45,216 nucleotides of DNA. It comes from Gammaproteobacteria bacterium. GTDB taxonomy: Bacteria > Pseudomonadota > Gammaproteobacteria > Pseudomonadales > Azotimanducaceae. Under the pieces are notes generated by a model. The model searched no databases, had not been told where the DNA came from, and saw only the letters and a list, made by a program, of their open reading frames with translations. The stretch covers positions 56,471-101,686 of the forward strand of contig NZGC01000070.1 of assembly GCA_002689445.1 (NCBI GenBank), read 5' to 3'. The position numbers and the translations under genes are program-made. Below, one piece after another: positions 9,908-18,953 of the stretch (its first letter is position 1; each line of letters begins with the position of its first letter).

Positions 9908-11806
9908 CTAGTTCAATTCTGCCAGGTCGCCTTTGCGCTCCAACCACGTTTTTCGATCGCCTGCTCGTTTTTTGGCGAGCAACATATCCAGCATATTCTC
10001 GACTTCAGCTTGTTCACCGACCATCAGCCGGACCAATCTTCGAGTATCGGGAGACATTGCAGTTTCCCTGAGTTGGAGCGCATTCATTTCGCCCAAACCC
10101 TTAAATCGCTGAACCGATACTTTGCCTTTGAGTTTTTGACTGTCGATGCGGGCCAGAATTGCAGCGCGCTCGGCTTCATCGAGGGCGTAAAACTTATCTT
10201 TACCCACATCGATTCGATAAAGGGGAGGCATCGCAACAAACACATGCCCTTCCCGCACCAGTGCAGGGAAATGCTTTACAAACAAAGCGATCAGCAGACT
10301 CGAAATGTGCAAACCATCAGAATCAGCATCAGCGAGAATGCAGATTTTACCGTAACGCAAACCTGATAAATCGTCTGAACCAGGATCCATACCCAAAGCC
10401 ACGGAGATATCATGGACTTCTTGCGACGCTAGGATATCTGCGGAGTCGACCTCCCAGGTATTGAGGATCTTCCCCTTGAGCGGCATGATCGCTTGGGTTT
10501 CGCGATCTCTGGCCTGCTTGGCTGATCCACCCGCAGAGTCCCCTTCAACCAAAAACAGCTCACCCATCATGGCGTCAAGACACGAGCAGTCGGTGAGCTT
10601 TCCGGGCAGAGCGGGGCCTGTCGTGACCTTTTTACGCGCGATCTTTTTGCCCGCACGTAACCGACTCTGGGCATTGCTAATGGCCATCTCCGCCAGTCGC
10701 TGACCATCTTCTGTATGCTGGTTTAGCCACAGGCTGAAACTGTCTTTGACTGCGGTGCTGATAAACCCCGCGATTTCTCGGCTGTTGAGCCGATCTTTGG
10801 TCTGTCCTGCAAATTGCGGATCCAGCATCTTTGCAGAAAGCACATAAGCGCAACGTTCCCAAATGTCTTCCCCGGCGATTTTTAAGCCGCGAGGCAAAAG
10901 GTTTCTGAATTCGCAAAATTCTCGAAGCGCCTCGAGCAACCCTGTGCGGAAACCATTGACATGCGTACCCCCAAGGCCTGTGGGGATCAGGTTCACGTAA
11001 CTCTCTGTCACCGGTTGACCGCCCTCAGGTAACCACTGCACCGCCCAATCTACGGCTTCATTCTGTCCCGCCAATGCTCCGGTAAAAGGGTCTGCCGGCA
11101 ACAGCTCAAACCCGGCAAGTTCAGCGCTCAAATAATCTTGCAAACCGGCTTCGTAACACCATTCGGTGGTTCTTGCGTCACCTGCTTCTTTTTCGTTAAC
11201 AAATACAACTTTTAAGCCAGGACAAAGCACCGCCTTCGCGCGCAATAGATGCTTCAATCGCGAAACCGAAAATTTCGGGGAGTCGAAGTACTTGGGGTTA
11301 GGCTTGAACGAAATGGTGGTGCCCGTGTTTCGCTTACTGACGGACCCGGTCACGGTTAGCGGGGTTTTTTTGTCTCCGTTCTCAAACCGCATCTCGTGAA
11401 CACTACCATCGCGTTTGACCAACACCTCAAACCGCTCAGACAGTGCATTGACCACCGAGACTCCAACGCCATGCAAACCGCCCGAAAAACGATATTGATC
11501 GCTGTTAAATTTGGCTCCGGAATGCAGCCGGGTGAGGATCAGCTCAACCCCCGAAACTTTTTCTTTGGCATGGATATCAACAGGCATTCCTCTGCCATTA
11601 TCAGACACACTCATGGCGTCGTCCTGACCCAAGATCACGGTAATTTCACTGGCGTGGCCTTCCAGCGCTTCATCAACACAGTTATCAATGACTTCCTGAG
11701 CCAAGTGATTGGGGCGAGTGGTTTCTGTGTACATGCCCGGTCGTTTTTTAACCGGGTCTAAACCCTCTAACACCTCAATGGAATCAGACTGGTAGTTATT
11801 TGTCAT
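9908..11806 (-). CDS. parE: DNA topoisomerase IV subunit B
   Basis: ATPase subunit of topoisomerase IV. The 632-residue protein shows the GHKL ATP-binding motifs [12 protein letters not shown] (Asn and Glu for Mg-ATP) and [10 protein letters not shown] in the first 80 residues. A transducer domain follows. The TOPRIM region contains [23 protein letters not shown] and [11 protein letters not shown]. This fits ParE rather than the longer GyrB. Its order with parC matches the Pseudomonas region that also carries yqiB downstream of or next to parE. The 149 bases between yqiB and parE probably hold the promoter of the parE-parC operon; no strong boxes were recognised there. Confidence 0.97.
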   Translation of the reverse strand: MTNNYQSDSIEVLEGLDPVKKRPGMYTETTRPNHLAQEVIDNCVDEALEGHASEITVILGQDDAMSVSDNGRGMPVDIHAKEKVSGVELILTRLHSGAKFNSDQYRFSGGLHGVGVSVVNALSERFEVLVKRDGSVHEMRFENGDKKTPLTVTGSVSKRNTGTTISFKPNPKYFDSPKFSVSRLKHLLRAKAVLCPGLKVVFVNEKEAGDARTTEWCYEAGLQDYLSAELAGFELLPADPFTGALAGQNEAVDWAVQWLPEGGQPVTESYVNLIPTGLGGTHVNGFRTGLLEALREFCEFRNLLPRGLKIAGEDIWERCAYVLSAKMLDPQFAGQTKDRLNSREIAGFISTAVKDSFSLWLNQHTEDGQRLAEMAISNAQSRLRAGKKIARKKVTTGPALPGKLTDCSCLDAMMGELFLVEGDSAGGSAKQARDRETQAIMPLKGKILNTWEVDSADILASQEVHDISVALGMDPGSDDLSGLRYGKICILADADSDGLHISSLLIALFVKHFPALVREGHVFVAMPPLYRIDVGKDKFYALDEAERAAILARIDSQKLKGKVSVQRFKGLGEMNALQLRETAMSPDTRRLVRLMVGEQAEVENMLDMLLAKKRAGDRKTWLERKGDLAELN

Positions 11807-11955
11807 AGTGTGTTTATCTCAATGGTGTCAATGGGCTCACTGCCCAATTCGAAGAGGCGATAACCCTAACAGGGGTCGCAGCATCTTTGCCCTGCTCTCG
11901 GCATTGCCTAGTTTTCGCGCTCGCAGAATTATAACGGGAAACGCTCTCGATGGTA

Positions 11956-12444
11956 TCAACGATCACCCATCACTACGTCTTCAAGCACTCGCCCTCTCTC
12001 AATACAAACCGATAAGAGTTCGCCCAGTGCGCTATTAACCTGAGACTTTTCATCCGGGTGATGCATCGATTCGTTGGGGACATCATAGCGCTGCCGTAGC
12101 TTCTGATGCTCACCGATGGCGAGCACTTCTGCCGTCGATAAATCATGATAAAGGCCAACGGTCAGACTTGGCCAGAGCAGTGACGACAAATAGGCGCCTT
12201 CATTCTCAACTCGAATGTCAACGAACGTCGTGTAAGGACATCGCTCAGTGACCTGCAACCTGATTTCAACCGTGGCTTGACCAAACTCCAGCCCAAAGCT
12301 CAGCGCATCTTCCGTTGCATAGCTCGGGAAGAGCCGCAAAAACCGAATGTAATTTGCGTCACAGCTGGCCAGATCATGCTTTAAATCGGGCACATACCGG
12401 GGCTTTTTCGTTTTTGGATGGGTTGATTGCCGATGCTTAATCAT
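11956..12444 (-). CDS. yqiB: DUF1249 family protein YqiB
   Basis: A 162-residue cytoplasmic protein of the DUF1249 (YqiB) family, whose function is unknown. Recognisable features are the YVPDL segment near the start, CDANYIRFLRLFP, and DIRVENEGAYLS in the middle. It has no signal peptide or membrane helix. The family is normally found beside parE and cpdA in gammaproteobacteria; parE is here but cpdA is not. It follows the arsenate reductase-like gene by 36 bases, so it may be the last gene of a waaA-led transcript. The name rests on the family pattern and on gene order. Confidence 0.85.
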   Translation of the reverse strand: MIKHRQSTHPKTKKPRYVPDLKHDLASCDANYIRFLRLFPSYATEDALSFGLEFGQATVEIRLQVTERCPYTTFVDIRVENEGAYLSSLLWPSLTVGLYHDLSTAEVLAIGEHQKLRQRYDVPNESMHHPDEKSQVNSALGELLSVCIERGRVLEDVVMGDR

Positions 12445-12480
12445 AACGGTAGCCTACCACCTTTTTGATAGCGAGCGGGG

Positions 12481-12915
12481 TCAACCACGAATCGACGCCT
12501 CTTCGATTTCTTCGAGCAGTTGAATAACTCGCGATCGAAGATCATCGCGAGTGGCCCGAAATACCGCATCAATGTGCGCTTCGGAACCCGTGGCCTTAGC
12601 CGGATCAGCCAGTGGCCAATGTCTTTTAACCACGGAAGCGGGTAACACAGGACATTGTTCCTCGGCATCACCACACACAGTGACCAACCAGTCCCACTCA
12701 CCAAGATTCAACGCAGTGATTGGGGTGGATGCTTGGAGGCTGATATCAACACCCGCTTCGGCCATGACTTGGGTCGCCTTGGGATTTAGACCATGCGCGA
12801 CGATGCCGGCTGAGCCCACCTGCCATGTGGGTTTCGCTAAGGCGCGAGCCCACCCTTCGGCCATTTGAGAACGACAGGCATTCCCGGTGCACAAAAACAA
12901 CAACTTAATGGTCAT
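12481..12915 (-). CDS. Arsenate reductase-like low-molecular-weight phosphatase
   Basis: A 144-residue protein of the LMW protein tyrosine phosphatase fold. The active-site loop is CTGNACRS with nucleophile Cys9 and Arg15, and the general acid is Asp104 in HWPLADPAKATG. A second redox pair, Cys81 and Cys88, has the C-X6-C spacing seen in thioredoxin-coupled ArsC enzymes, in VCGDAEEQCPVLP. This favours arsenate reductase over tyrosine phosphatase. ATG 12915 is chosen because it gives the conserved start MTIKLLFLCTGN, has a strong ribosome site, and overlaps the waaA stop in an ATGA. No arsenic operon genes are nearby, so its role here is uncertain. Confidence 0.85.
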   Translation of the reverse strand: MTIKLLFLCTGNACRSQMAEGWARALAKPTWQVGSAGIVAHGLNPKATQVMAEAGVDISLQASTPITALNLGEWDWLVTVCGDAEEQCPVLPASVVKRHWPLADPAKATGSEAHIDAVFRATRDDLRSRVIQLLEEIEEASIRG

Positions 12916-14177
12916 TGAACCCCTCCCTGAGGCAACCACGGCGAAAGCTGATGCAACGATCGATCGATGGCGCCGCGACTCGCTTGCACCAACCTGTCCG
13001 CCTTGTTGACTTGACGAAGCCGAGTGTCTTCTTGGTTCAGCAACGCAAACACTTGATCTGCAACTTCCTGCTCTGACGAACCTCTGCAGAGCGCCTCTGC
13101 CTGCTGAAAATGATCCGCCAATGACTCAAAATTAAACAGGTGGGGCCCTGTCACCACGGCACATCCAGCAATCGCTGCTTCCATGAAGTTATGGCCCCCG
13201 TGAGGCACTAGGCTACCGCCCACAAAAGCCACTTCGCTGGCACCATACCATGCGGTGAGTTGACCCATGACATCTACGACTAGCACATCGTAATCGGACC
13301 ACTCCGTAGTGGTCGAAATCCGACACGTTTTAAAACCTAGCCCTTCGCTGGCCAATTTTATCTCACCCGATCGATGAACATGTCGGGGGGCGATAACCAG
13401 TCGCAAATTTGTTTGCTGCTCTCGGAGCTTTTGGTAGATTTTCAACATCGGCAAATCTTCGCCGGGGTGCGTGCTCGCGGCGAGCCACAGCCGCCGGCCC
13501 ATGGCGCGCTGCTCGATCCTGTTTACCTGTTCCTTAAAGTCGGCAGGGAGAGCTTGATCCATTTTGATGGAACCTAACGCATGCACTCGGTCAGAATGGG
13601 CCCCCAGCGCAACGAACCGCTCGGCGTGGCTCTCTGATTGCACCAACACCTGGCTCAGGCTTGACAGAGCCTGAGCCATCAGTCGCCCCAGTTTTTTATA
13701 GCCATTAAAAGACTTAGCAGACAATCTGCCGTTGACCAAGGCGACCGGAATTTGCTCTACACGACAGCGTCGAATCCAGACCGGCCAAATTTCAGTTTCC
13801 ACGAGTAACACTAACTTGGGTTGCTTATGGCGCAAAAATCGACGTACTGCAAATTCAGCATCGAAGGGTGCAAAACAGATATCTACCCTCTCGCCAAACT
13901 GTTGCTGCAGTTGGGCTCGCCCTGAGGGCGTGGTGGTCGACACCACAATCCGCTGACCGCTCGTTAGCAATCGTTCAATCATTGGGGCAACTGCAATGCT
14001 TTCTCCGGCAGAGACGGCATGCACCCAAACATCACTCGCGTGAGACCTGAGTCGAAAACCAAACCGCTCAGGAATAAACTGTCGGTAAGCCGGTTCTCTG
14101 AGGCTTCGCCAAAACAGGCGAAGCACCGCAAACGGCAACATCAATACCACCAGACTCTTGTAGACGATATAAGGCAT
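12912..14177 (-). CDS. waaA: 3-deoxy-D-manno-octulosonic acid transferase
   Basis: Inner-membrane glycosyltransferase that adds Kdo to lipid IVA in lipopolysaccharide synthesis. The 421-residue GT-B protein has an N-terminal membrane anchor (residues 2-24). The family motif HAVSAGESIAVAPMI follows, then VETEIWPVWI and, in the C-terminal half, VGGSLVPHGGHNFMEAA, a donor-binding motif of KdtA enzymes. ATG 14177 is preferred over the TTG directly before it. It shares a four-base ATGA overlap with the downstream arsenate reductase-like gene. It is divergent from lpxL, another lipid A gene, so the 140-base gap between them is probably a shared promoter region. Confidence 0.95.
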   Translation of the reverse strand: MPYIVYKSLVVLMLPFAVLRLFWRSLREPAYRQFIPERFGFRLRSHASDVWVHAVSAGESIAVAPMIERLLTSGQRIVVSTTTPSGRAQLQQQFGERVDICFAPFDAEFAVRRFLRHKQPKLVLLVETEIWPVWIRRCRVEQIPVALVNGRLSAKSFNGYKKLGRLMAQALSSLSQVLVQSESHAERFVALGAHSDRVHALGSIKMDQALPADFKEQVNRIEQRAMGRRLWLAASTHPGEDLPMLKIYQKLREQQTNLRLVIAPRHVHRSGEIKLASEGLGFKTCRISTTTEWSDYDVLVVDVMGQLTAWYGASEVAFVGGSLVPHGGHNFMEAAIAGCAVVTGPHLFNFESLADHFQQAEALCRGSSEQEVADQVFALLNQEDTRLRQVNKADRLVQASRGAIDRSLHQLSPWLPQGGVQ

Positions 14178-14318
14178 CAATTTTTCTCAGAACCTAAAGG
14201 TGAACTGTTTCGTGGACTCAAGACCCGCACAAGTTTACCACAGCAAAACTTCGCCTCCGGGCCGTGTTCTGTCTTACAATGGCCACATTCAATCGACGCC
14301 TAACACCTCGGTGGTCCT

Positions 14319-15221
14319 ATGCGCCTTATACATCCTCGCTTTTGGCCGACTTGGATTTTGCTTGGCATCGCATTTGTGGTGACCGCAAGCAGCGCCGTTT
14401 GGCGTCAAAGGATCGCAGCTTTGGCGGGTCGCTATTCGGGAATCCTGTTTCCGCGAAGAACGCACATTGCCCGAACCAACCTTCAATTGTGTTTTCCCGA
14501 CCAAACTGAACAAGCCCTCAAGCAACAGCTTAAAGACACCATGACATCAACAGCTGAGGGATTGCTGGAAACAGGGCTTGCTTGGTTACATCCAAAGAGG
14601 CTGAAGCACCTAGAAACCGAGTTTGAGGGTTTATCTCACTTAGAGCGACAACCTGGAGATCCAGGCATACTGATTATCGGCATGCACTTCGCCACGCTTG
14701 ATTTGGCTGGTGCATTACTTTCAGCGCAACACCCTTTTCACGTTATGTACAAGCGGAATCAAAACCCTGTGATCGAGTGGGTCATGCGAACCGGTCGAGC
14801 GCATCATTATCCAGCCGCGATCGACCATACCAACATTCGGCGAGTCATCCGAGCGCTCGATCGTGGTGCTGCCGTTTGGTATGCGCCTGATCAAGACTAC
14901 GGGCCTCAAAATGCTGTATTCGCGCCTTTTTTTGGCCACCCAGCGGCAACCACGACCGCCGCCAATCGAATTGCGCGAATCACCGGGGCTAAGGTGGTCT
15001 TTCTATCTCATTACCGGTTAAACACCGGTCGATACCGAATTGTCATTGAGCCTCCTAGCGCGCCTTTTCCTTCAAAAGATGATGTACAAGATTCAACCTT
15101 GATCAATCGGCACATTGAGGGTGCGATCAGACAAGCCCCAGAACAATATTGGTGGGTCCATCGTCGATTCAAGTCAGCCGTCGATGGACGCTCCAATCGA
15201 TATGAACAGGTTGAACCCTGA
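14319..15221 (+). CDS. lpxL: Lipid A late acyltransferase, LpxL/HtrB family
   Basis: Adds a secondary acyl chain to Kdo2-lipid IVA. The 300-residue protein has one N-terminal hydrophobic anchor (residues about 10-25). The catalytic H-X4-D is His123 to Asp128 in MHFATLD. The following motifs YKRNQNPVIEW and WYAPDQDYG and the terminal WWVHRRFK are typical of LpxL/LpxM. Which acyl donor it uses cannot be read from sequence, so lpxL rather than lpxM is a family-level choice. It is divergent from waaA, whose product makes the Kdo2 acceptor. Confidence 0.9.
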   Translation: MRLIHPRFWPTWILLGIAFVVTASSAVWRQRIAALAGRYSGILFPRRTHIARTNLQLCFPDQTEQALKQQLKDTMTSTAEGLLETGLAWLHPKRLKHLETEFEGLSHLERQPGDPGILIIGMHFATLDLAGALLSAQHPFHVMYKRNQNPVIEWVMRTGRAHHYPAAIDHTNIRRVIRALDRGAAVWYAPDQDYGPQNAVFAPFFGHPAATTTAANRIARITGAKVVFLSHYRLNTGRYRIVIEPPSAPFPSKDDVQDSTLINRHIEGAIRQAPEQYWWVHRRFKSAVDGRSNRYEQVEP

Positions 15222-15242
15222 TCGCTACGCGGGGGAGCGATC
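15220..15242 (+). repeat. Perfect inverted repeat at the lpxL stop codon
   Basis: Arms GATCGCT (15220-15226) and AGCGATC (15236-15242) are perfect complements with a nine-base loop. There is no following T run, so it is not a standard intrinsic terminator. It could protect the mRNA 3' end. The rest of the interval to 15421 holds no visible gene. Confidence 0.45.
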
Positions 15243-15421
15243 GTAGGCCTCCCACCAAACGAGCGCATCACGGGATCTCACCACTGCCAAGGTCGAGGCT
15301 TGCAAAACCATCGAGAAAGGGTTGCCAGCAACATGATCCGGCAGATCAATCGCAGCCATCACTCAGGATAAAAAGATCCTTTGACGTTGCGCGCTGGATC
15401 AAGATCGTAATGGGCATCGGG

Positions 15422-17188
15422 TCAACTTGCGGTGGGGGCCACCCGCAGGACCTCGGCTATGGTCGTCTGTCCCTGTGCCACCTTGTCGGCGCCACTCATG
15501 CGTAGCGTTCGCATACCTTGCTGAACGCCCAATTTATGTAACGCGCCGACATCCATCTGGTCATTAATCAATGGCTTCACCTGGTCCGTGATGGTTAGCA
15601 ACTCGTAGATGCCGGCCCGACCTTTAAAACCCGTTTCCCGGCAGGCCGCGCAACCTTCAGCAATACAGGTGACTTCGGGTTTTGGTACTTCAAAGGGGTG
15701 AACCAAGGCCGCCCAAGCCGCGGCATCCAGCGTCACCTCCCGCTTGCACTCTGTGCACAAGGTCCGGACCAACCGTTGGGCCATAACCCCCAATACCGTG
15801 GCTTTGATGAGATAAGCCGGTACACCAAGCTCTAATAAGCGCGTGATTGCCGACGGCGCATCGTTGGTATGCAGGGTCGATATCACCAAGTGCCCAGTCA
15901 ACGCCGCCTGGATCGCCATTTCAGCCGTTTCTAGGTCTCTGATTTCGCCTACCATGATGATATCAGGATCCTGCCTCAGCAACGCCCTGACGCCTTCTGC
16001 AAAGGTTAGATCGATATTGGGTTGGACTTGCATTTGATTAAAGCTGCCTTCAACCATTTCGATGGGATCTTCGATCGTACACACATTGACCGCCTCGGTC
16101 GCCAGCTGCTTGAGACTGGTATACAGGGTCGTCGTCTTGCCAGATCCCGTTGGCCCTGTCACCAGCACGATACCGTTCGGTTGGGCGACCAAATTTTGCC
16201 AACGCTTGAGGTCACGGTCGACAAGGCCCAGACTTGCAAAGTTTTTCAAGACGATCGAAGGGTCAAATATACGCATGACCATTTTTTCGCCATGGGCTGT
16301 CGGGAGGGTAGAAAGCCTGAGCTCTACCTCAGTCGCGTTTTCTGCTTTGGTTTTTAACCGACCATCTTGAGGGCGTCGCTTTTCCGCAACATTCATTCGA
16401 CCGAGTGTTTTGATACGGCTGACAACTGCCGTCACCACGGGCATGGGCATTTCATAGACTGTATGCAAAACGCCATCGATACGAAACCGCACTGCGCCTT
16501 TATCTCGCCTGGGTTCAATATGAATATCACTCGCCCGCTGCGTGAAAGCGTACTGTAAAAGCCAATCAACAATATTGACGATGTGGGTATCGTTGGCCTC
16601 CATTTTATCAAGCTGACCGAGCTGCACCAGCTGCTCGAGATTACCCAGCGCGTTTAACGCAAGACCCTGGGCCGAGGCCTTTTTAACGGATTGTGCCACC
16701 GCATAAAACTCTGTGGTGTAGCGCTGGATCTCTCGAGGGCTGGCCATGAGGTGAACAATGCGTTTTCCGGGCTGGGATTGTTCGATCAGCTCGATCCAAT
16801 CTTCGACATAGGGCTCGCTACTGACCACTTGAATAAGAGAGGGCTCTACTGCCACGGCAAGAATGTGATGACGTTTCGCAAATTCACTCGACATCACCTG
16901 AGTGACCGCTTGGGTATCAATCTTTAATGGGTCGATTCGAAAAAAGGGTCGCCCTGAAAGGGTTGCAACCCACTCCGATACGACCTCAAGATCCAAGGTG
17001 CGTGATGGCTGTTGTTGATCCGTTGCCGCTGCCGCCGCGATGACCTCCAGCGCATGTTGGGACTGTCCCTGAGTTAAGAGTTGTCTGGCGGAAACTTGGA
17101 TCAATTTTGCATCTGAGTCCGACAGTCGACCTGCCTTGACCAACTCCGCAACGAGACTTCCTACTGATAATTTGCCTGACAACATCAT
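15422..17188 (-). CDS. GspE/PilB family secretion ATPase, orphan
   Basis: A hexameric ATPase of the type II secretion/type IV pilus assembly class, 588 residues. The N-terminal third resembles the GspE N2 domains. The core shows Walker A GPTGSGKTTT near residue 345, an Asp box in TIEDPIE, Walker B DIIMVGEIRD near 409-418, and a His box in STLHTNDA. A zinc tetracysteine is present as Cys478-X2-Cys481 and Cys513-X2-Cys516, as in GspE and PilB. No pilin, inner-membrane partner or secretin gene is adjacent, so its machine must be encoded elsewhere. Start ATG 17188 is directly followed by a second ATG. Confidence 0.93.
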   Translation of the reverse strand: MMLSGKLSVGSLVAELVKAGRLSDSDAKLIQVSARQLLTQGQSQHALEVIAAAAATDQQQPSRTLDLEVVSEWVATLSGRPFFRIDPLKIDTQAVTQVMSSEFAKRHHILAVAVEPSLIQVVSSEPYVEDWIELIEQSQPGKRIVHLMASPREIQRYTTEFYAVAQSVKKASAQGLALNALGNLEQLVQLGQLDKMEANDTHIVNIVDWLLQYAFTQRASDIHIEPRRDKGAVRFRIDGVLHTVYEMPMPVVTAVVSRIKTLGRMNVAEKRRPQDGRLKTKAENATEVELRLSTLPTAHGEKMVMRIFDPSIVLKNFASLGLVDRDLKRWQNLVAQPNGIVLVTGPTGSGKTTTLYTSLKQLATEAVNVCTIEDPIEMVEGSFNQMQVQPNIDLTFAEGVRALLRQDPDIIMVGEIRDLETAEMAIQAALTGHLVISTLHTNDAPSAITRLLELGVPAYLIKATVLGVMAQRLVRTLCTECKREVTLDAAAWAALVHPFEVPKPEVTCIAEGCAACRETGFKGRAGIYELLTITDQVKPLINDQMDVGALHKLGVQQGMRTLRMSGADKVAQGQTTIAEVLRVAPTAS

Positions 17189-17244
17189 TCTGCCTCGCCC
17201 TCTTGAGGTAAGCCTTGCCCATCATGCTTGAGGATTAACTGCAT
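17185..17244 (-). CDS. Possible 19-residue upstream ORF coupled to the GspE-like gene
   Basis: A very short frame from ATG 17244 encodes MQLILKHDGQGLPQEGEAE and stops in a TGA that overlaps the start of the GspE-like gene. An AGGGA sequence lies about eight bases upstream of the ATG, and a stop codon closes the frame just before that. The overlap would allow translational coupling. It is too short for homology to help, so this may be chance. Confidence 0.25.
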   Translation of the reverse strand: MQLILKHDGQGLPQEGEAE

Positions 17245-17426
17245 CCAACGATCCCTTGCTTAGGCGTTATCTCTTAGAACAGCTTTGTCCATCGCCTGAT
17301 TTTGAACAGGTCTCAGGGGCTGCTGACACATCAGATCAAACCCTGTCAGCCCTGACTACGCGCCTCAAACCCGTCATGGCAGCTTAACGTTGGCGGTTAC
17401 CGTTCACAATATCCCACTAAAGGTTG

Positions 17427-17450
17427 ATAAAAGACTCGATTCCTCGAGTC
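17427..17450 (-). terminator. Candidate intrinsic terminator on the minus strand
   Basis: Read on the minus strand, GACTCGA and TCGAGTC form a perfect seven-pair stem closed by a GGAA tetraloop of GNRA type, followed at once by TTTTA. This is the shape of a rho-independent terminator, though the T run is short. No gene upstream on that strand (17451-17678) is known, so it may end an unannotated small RNA or an antisense transcript. Confidence 0.4.
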
Positions 17451-17644
17451 TCGATCATGCGAGGCTGTCAACTCAAAGGAGTGGATTATTATCTCGATCG
17501 TGTGGAGTCGATCAGGGCTTGCCGCTGCGCTCAATGCGATGGGAGCAGCGTCGCTGACGCTAATGCGCCGCTTTGTCCGAAACTGACCGAAACCCGCTCG
17601 AAGCCAAACGATCAGAGAAAAGGGTGTCGAGGACAATTGCGCGC

Positions 17645-17650
17645 TATACT
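17645..17650 (+). promoter_or_regulatory. Candidate -10 box for argA
   Basis: TATACT lies 28 bases before ATG 17679. No good -35 is visible at the expected distance, and no arginine repressor box was recognised. The inferred leader of about 22 bases lacks a Shine-Dalgarno sequence. Confidence 0.4.
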
Positions 17651-17678
17651 GCAACTTTTGACAGTCCTATAAACGCTC

Positions 17679-18950
17679 ATGAGTACAAAAACTGGCCATC
17701 TAGAATGGTTTAGAACCGCGTCTCCTTACATTTATGCCCATCGGCAGAAAACGTTTGTCATCATGCTTGATCAAGCGGCCCTCTGCCGCGAGGCTATGAT
17801 CGGGATCTGCGGCGATCTGACCCTACTGCATGCACTGGGTGTGCGCCTCATCTTGGTCCACGGTAATCCAGGGGACGTTCAAGTTGATACAGCCGCCAAC
17901 GCGCAGCGCCTGCCCCTCACCACCGCACGGTTCGCTCAATACCTTCAAGAGACCAGTACGGCCACCCAAAACTTAATGGCTCAACTTTCCTCGGGTAGTA
18001 CCCAAGCAATCACTCGACCCTCAGACTTGGTTGCCCTATCAGGGAATTTTATCCGCGCCAGACCCCTCGGCGTCATTGACGGCATTGATCAACAACAAGC
18101 GGGTACTGTCAGGAGCGTTAACGCGACCGCCATCAATCAAGCCTTAGACAATCAAGCGTTAGTCATCATCCCTCCGGTGGGCTACTCGCTATCAGGCGAA
18201 TCCTTTGGTCTTGATGCGACGATCTTGGCGCAGGCAGTTGCCAGTAGTATTGAAGCGGATAAGCTGATTTATTTTATCGATGCAAAGGGGCTCGAAGATG
18301 AGACCGGGCAGGTCTTAAGCGAGATTACCAGTGGCGAGCTCAGCCCCTCTGACTGGCCCTCACTAGCATCCACGCTGATGGCAGCCAAGCAAGCGATTGA
18401 CCATGGTACCAAGCGGTGTCATCTGGTGAGTTACCAACATGATGGCGCCCTGCTCGAGGAATTATTTACCCGAGAGGGCTGCGGCACGCAGATCGTCAGT
18501 CAAAAGTCGTCGTCATTACGCCCCGCCATGCCCAACGATATCTCCGGTATTCTTCGCCTTGTGGAACCCCTAGAGGCGACCGGGGCCTTAGTTAAGCGCT
18601 CAAGAGAATTGATTGAATCTGAACTGGATAATTTCTGGGTCGTTGAACACGAACATACCATTATCGCTTGCGCCGCACTCTACGCCTTTGACACCTCCGG
18701 CGAAGTCGCCTGTATGGCGACCGATCCCACCTACCGAGACGAGAATCATGGAGAGGCTTTGCTGAATGCGCTCATCAGATCCGCCAAACAGCAACATCTC
18801 AGCGAAGTCTTTGTGCTAACGACCCAAGCTGCACACTGGTTTTTAGAGCGCGGTTTTATCTCAGCACCGGTCACATCTCTGCCAAAGACAAAACAGAAAC
18901 TGTACAACTGGCAACGCAATGCCAAGGTTTACACTCGCGCTGTGGTTTAA
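17679..18950 (+). CDS. argA: Amino-acid N-acetyltransferase (N-acetylglutamate synthase)
   Basis: First step of arginine synthesis: acetyl-CoA plus glutamate gives N-acetylglutamate. At 423 residues it has the classical two-domain form. An amino acid kinase-like regulatory domain (residues about 20-280) contains LGVRLILVHGNPGD, followed by a GNAT acetyltransferase domain (about 285-423) with ACMATDPTYRDENHGEALL as the acetyl-CoA-binding region. The kinase-like domain normally carries arginine feedback. No arginine box is visible upstream. The stop is three bases from the convergent hemE stop. Identity is secure. Confidence 0.95.
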   Translation: MSTKTGHLEWFRTASPYIYAHRQKTFVIMLDQAALCREAMIGICGDLTLLHALGVRLILVHGNPGDVQVDTAANAQRLPLTTARFAQYLQETSTATQNLMAQLSSGSTQAITRPSDLVALSGNFIRARPLGVIDGIDQQQAGTVRSVNATAINQALDNQALVIIPPVGYSLSGESFGLDATILAQAVASSIEADKLIYFIDAKGLEDETGQVLSEITSGELSPSDWPSLASTLMAAKQAIDHGTKRCHLVSYQHDGALLEELFTREGCGTQIVSQKSSSLRPAMPNDISGILRLVEPLEATGALVKRSRELIESELDNFWVVEHEHTIIACAALYAFDTSGEVACMATDPTYRDENHGEALLNALIRSAKQQHLSEVFVLTTQAAHWFLERGFISAPVTSLPKTKQKLYNWQRNAKVYTRAVV

Positions 18951-18953
18951 CCC

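Larger units (their letters stand above)
17245..17678. other. Gene-poor interval with hairpins between GspE-like gene and argA
   Basis: No gene is convincing in this interval of over 400 bases. Two perfect hairpins are visible: arms GACTCGA and TCGAGTC at 17433-17450, and arms AGCGTC and GACGCT at 17547-17561. Short frames exist on both strands but have no recognisable motif. A TATACT for argA lies near its right end. Confidence 0.5.

Noticed and set aside
15365-15382. Short hairpin AGGAT/ATCCT as terminator for lpxL
   Set aside because: Only five pairs and three T follow, too weak to call.
17227-17389. Plus-strand open stretch of about 50 codons
   Set aside because: No ATG or GTG with a ribosome site at its beginning; the length is expected by chance.
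17457-17672. Plus-strand frame of about 71 codons with several cysteines just before argA
   Set aside because: No good ribosome site, no recognisable motif beyond scattered cysteines, and it covers the hairpins and the argA -10 box.
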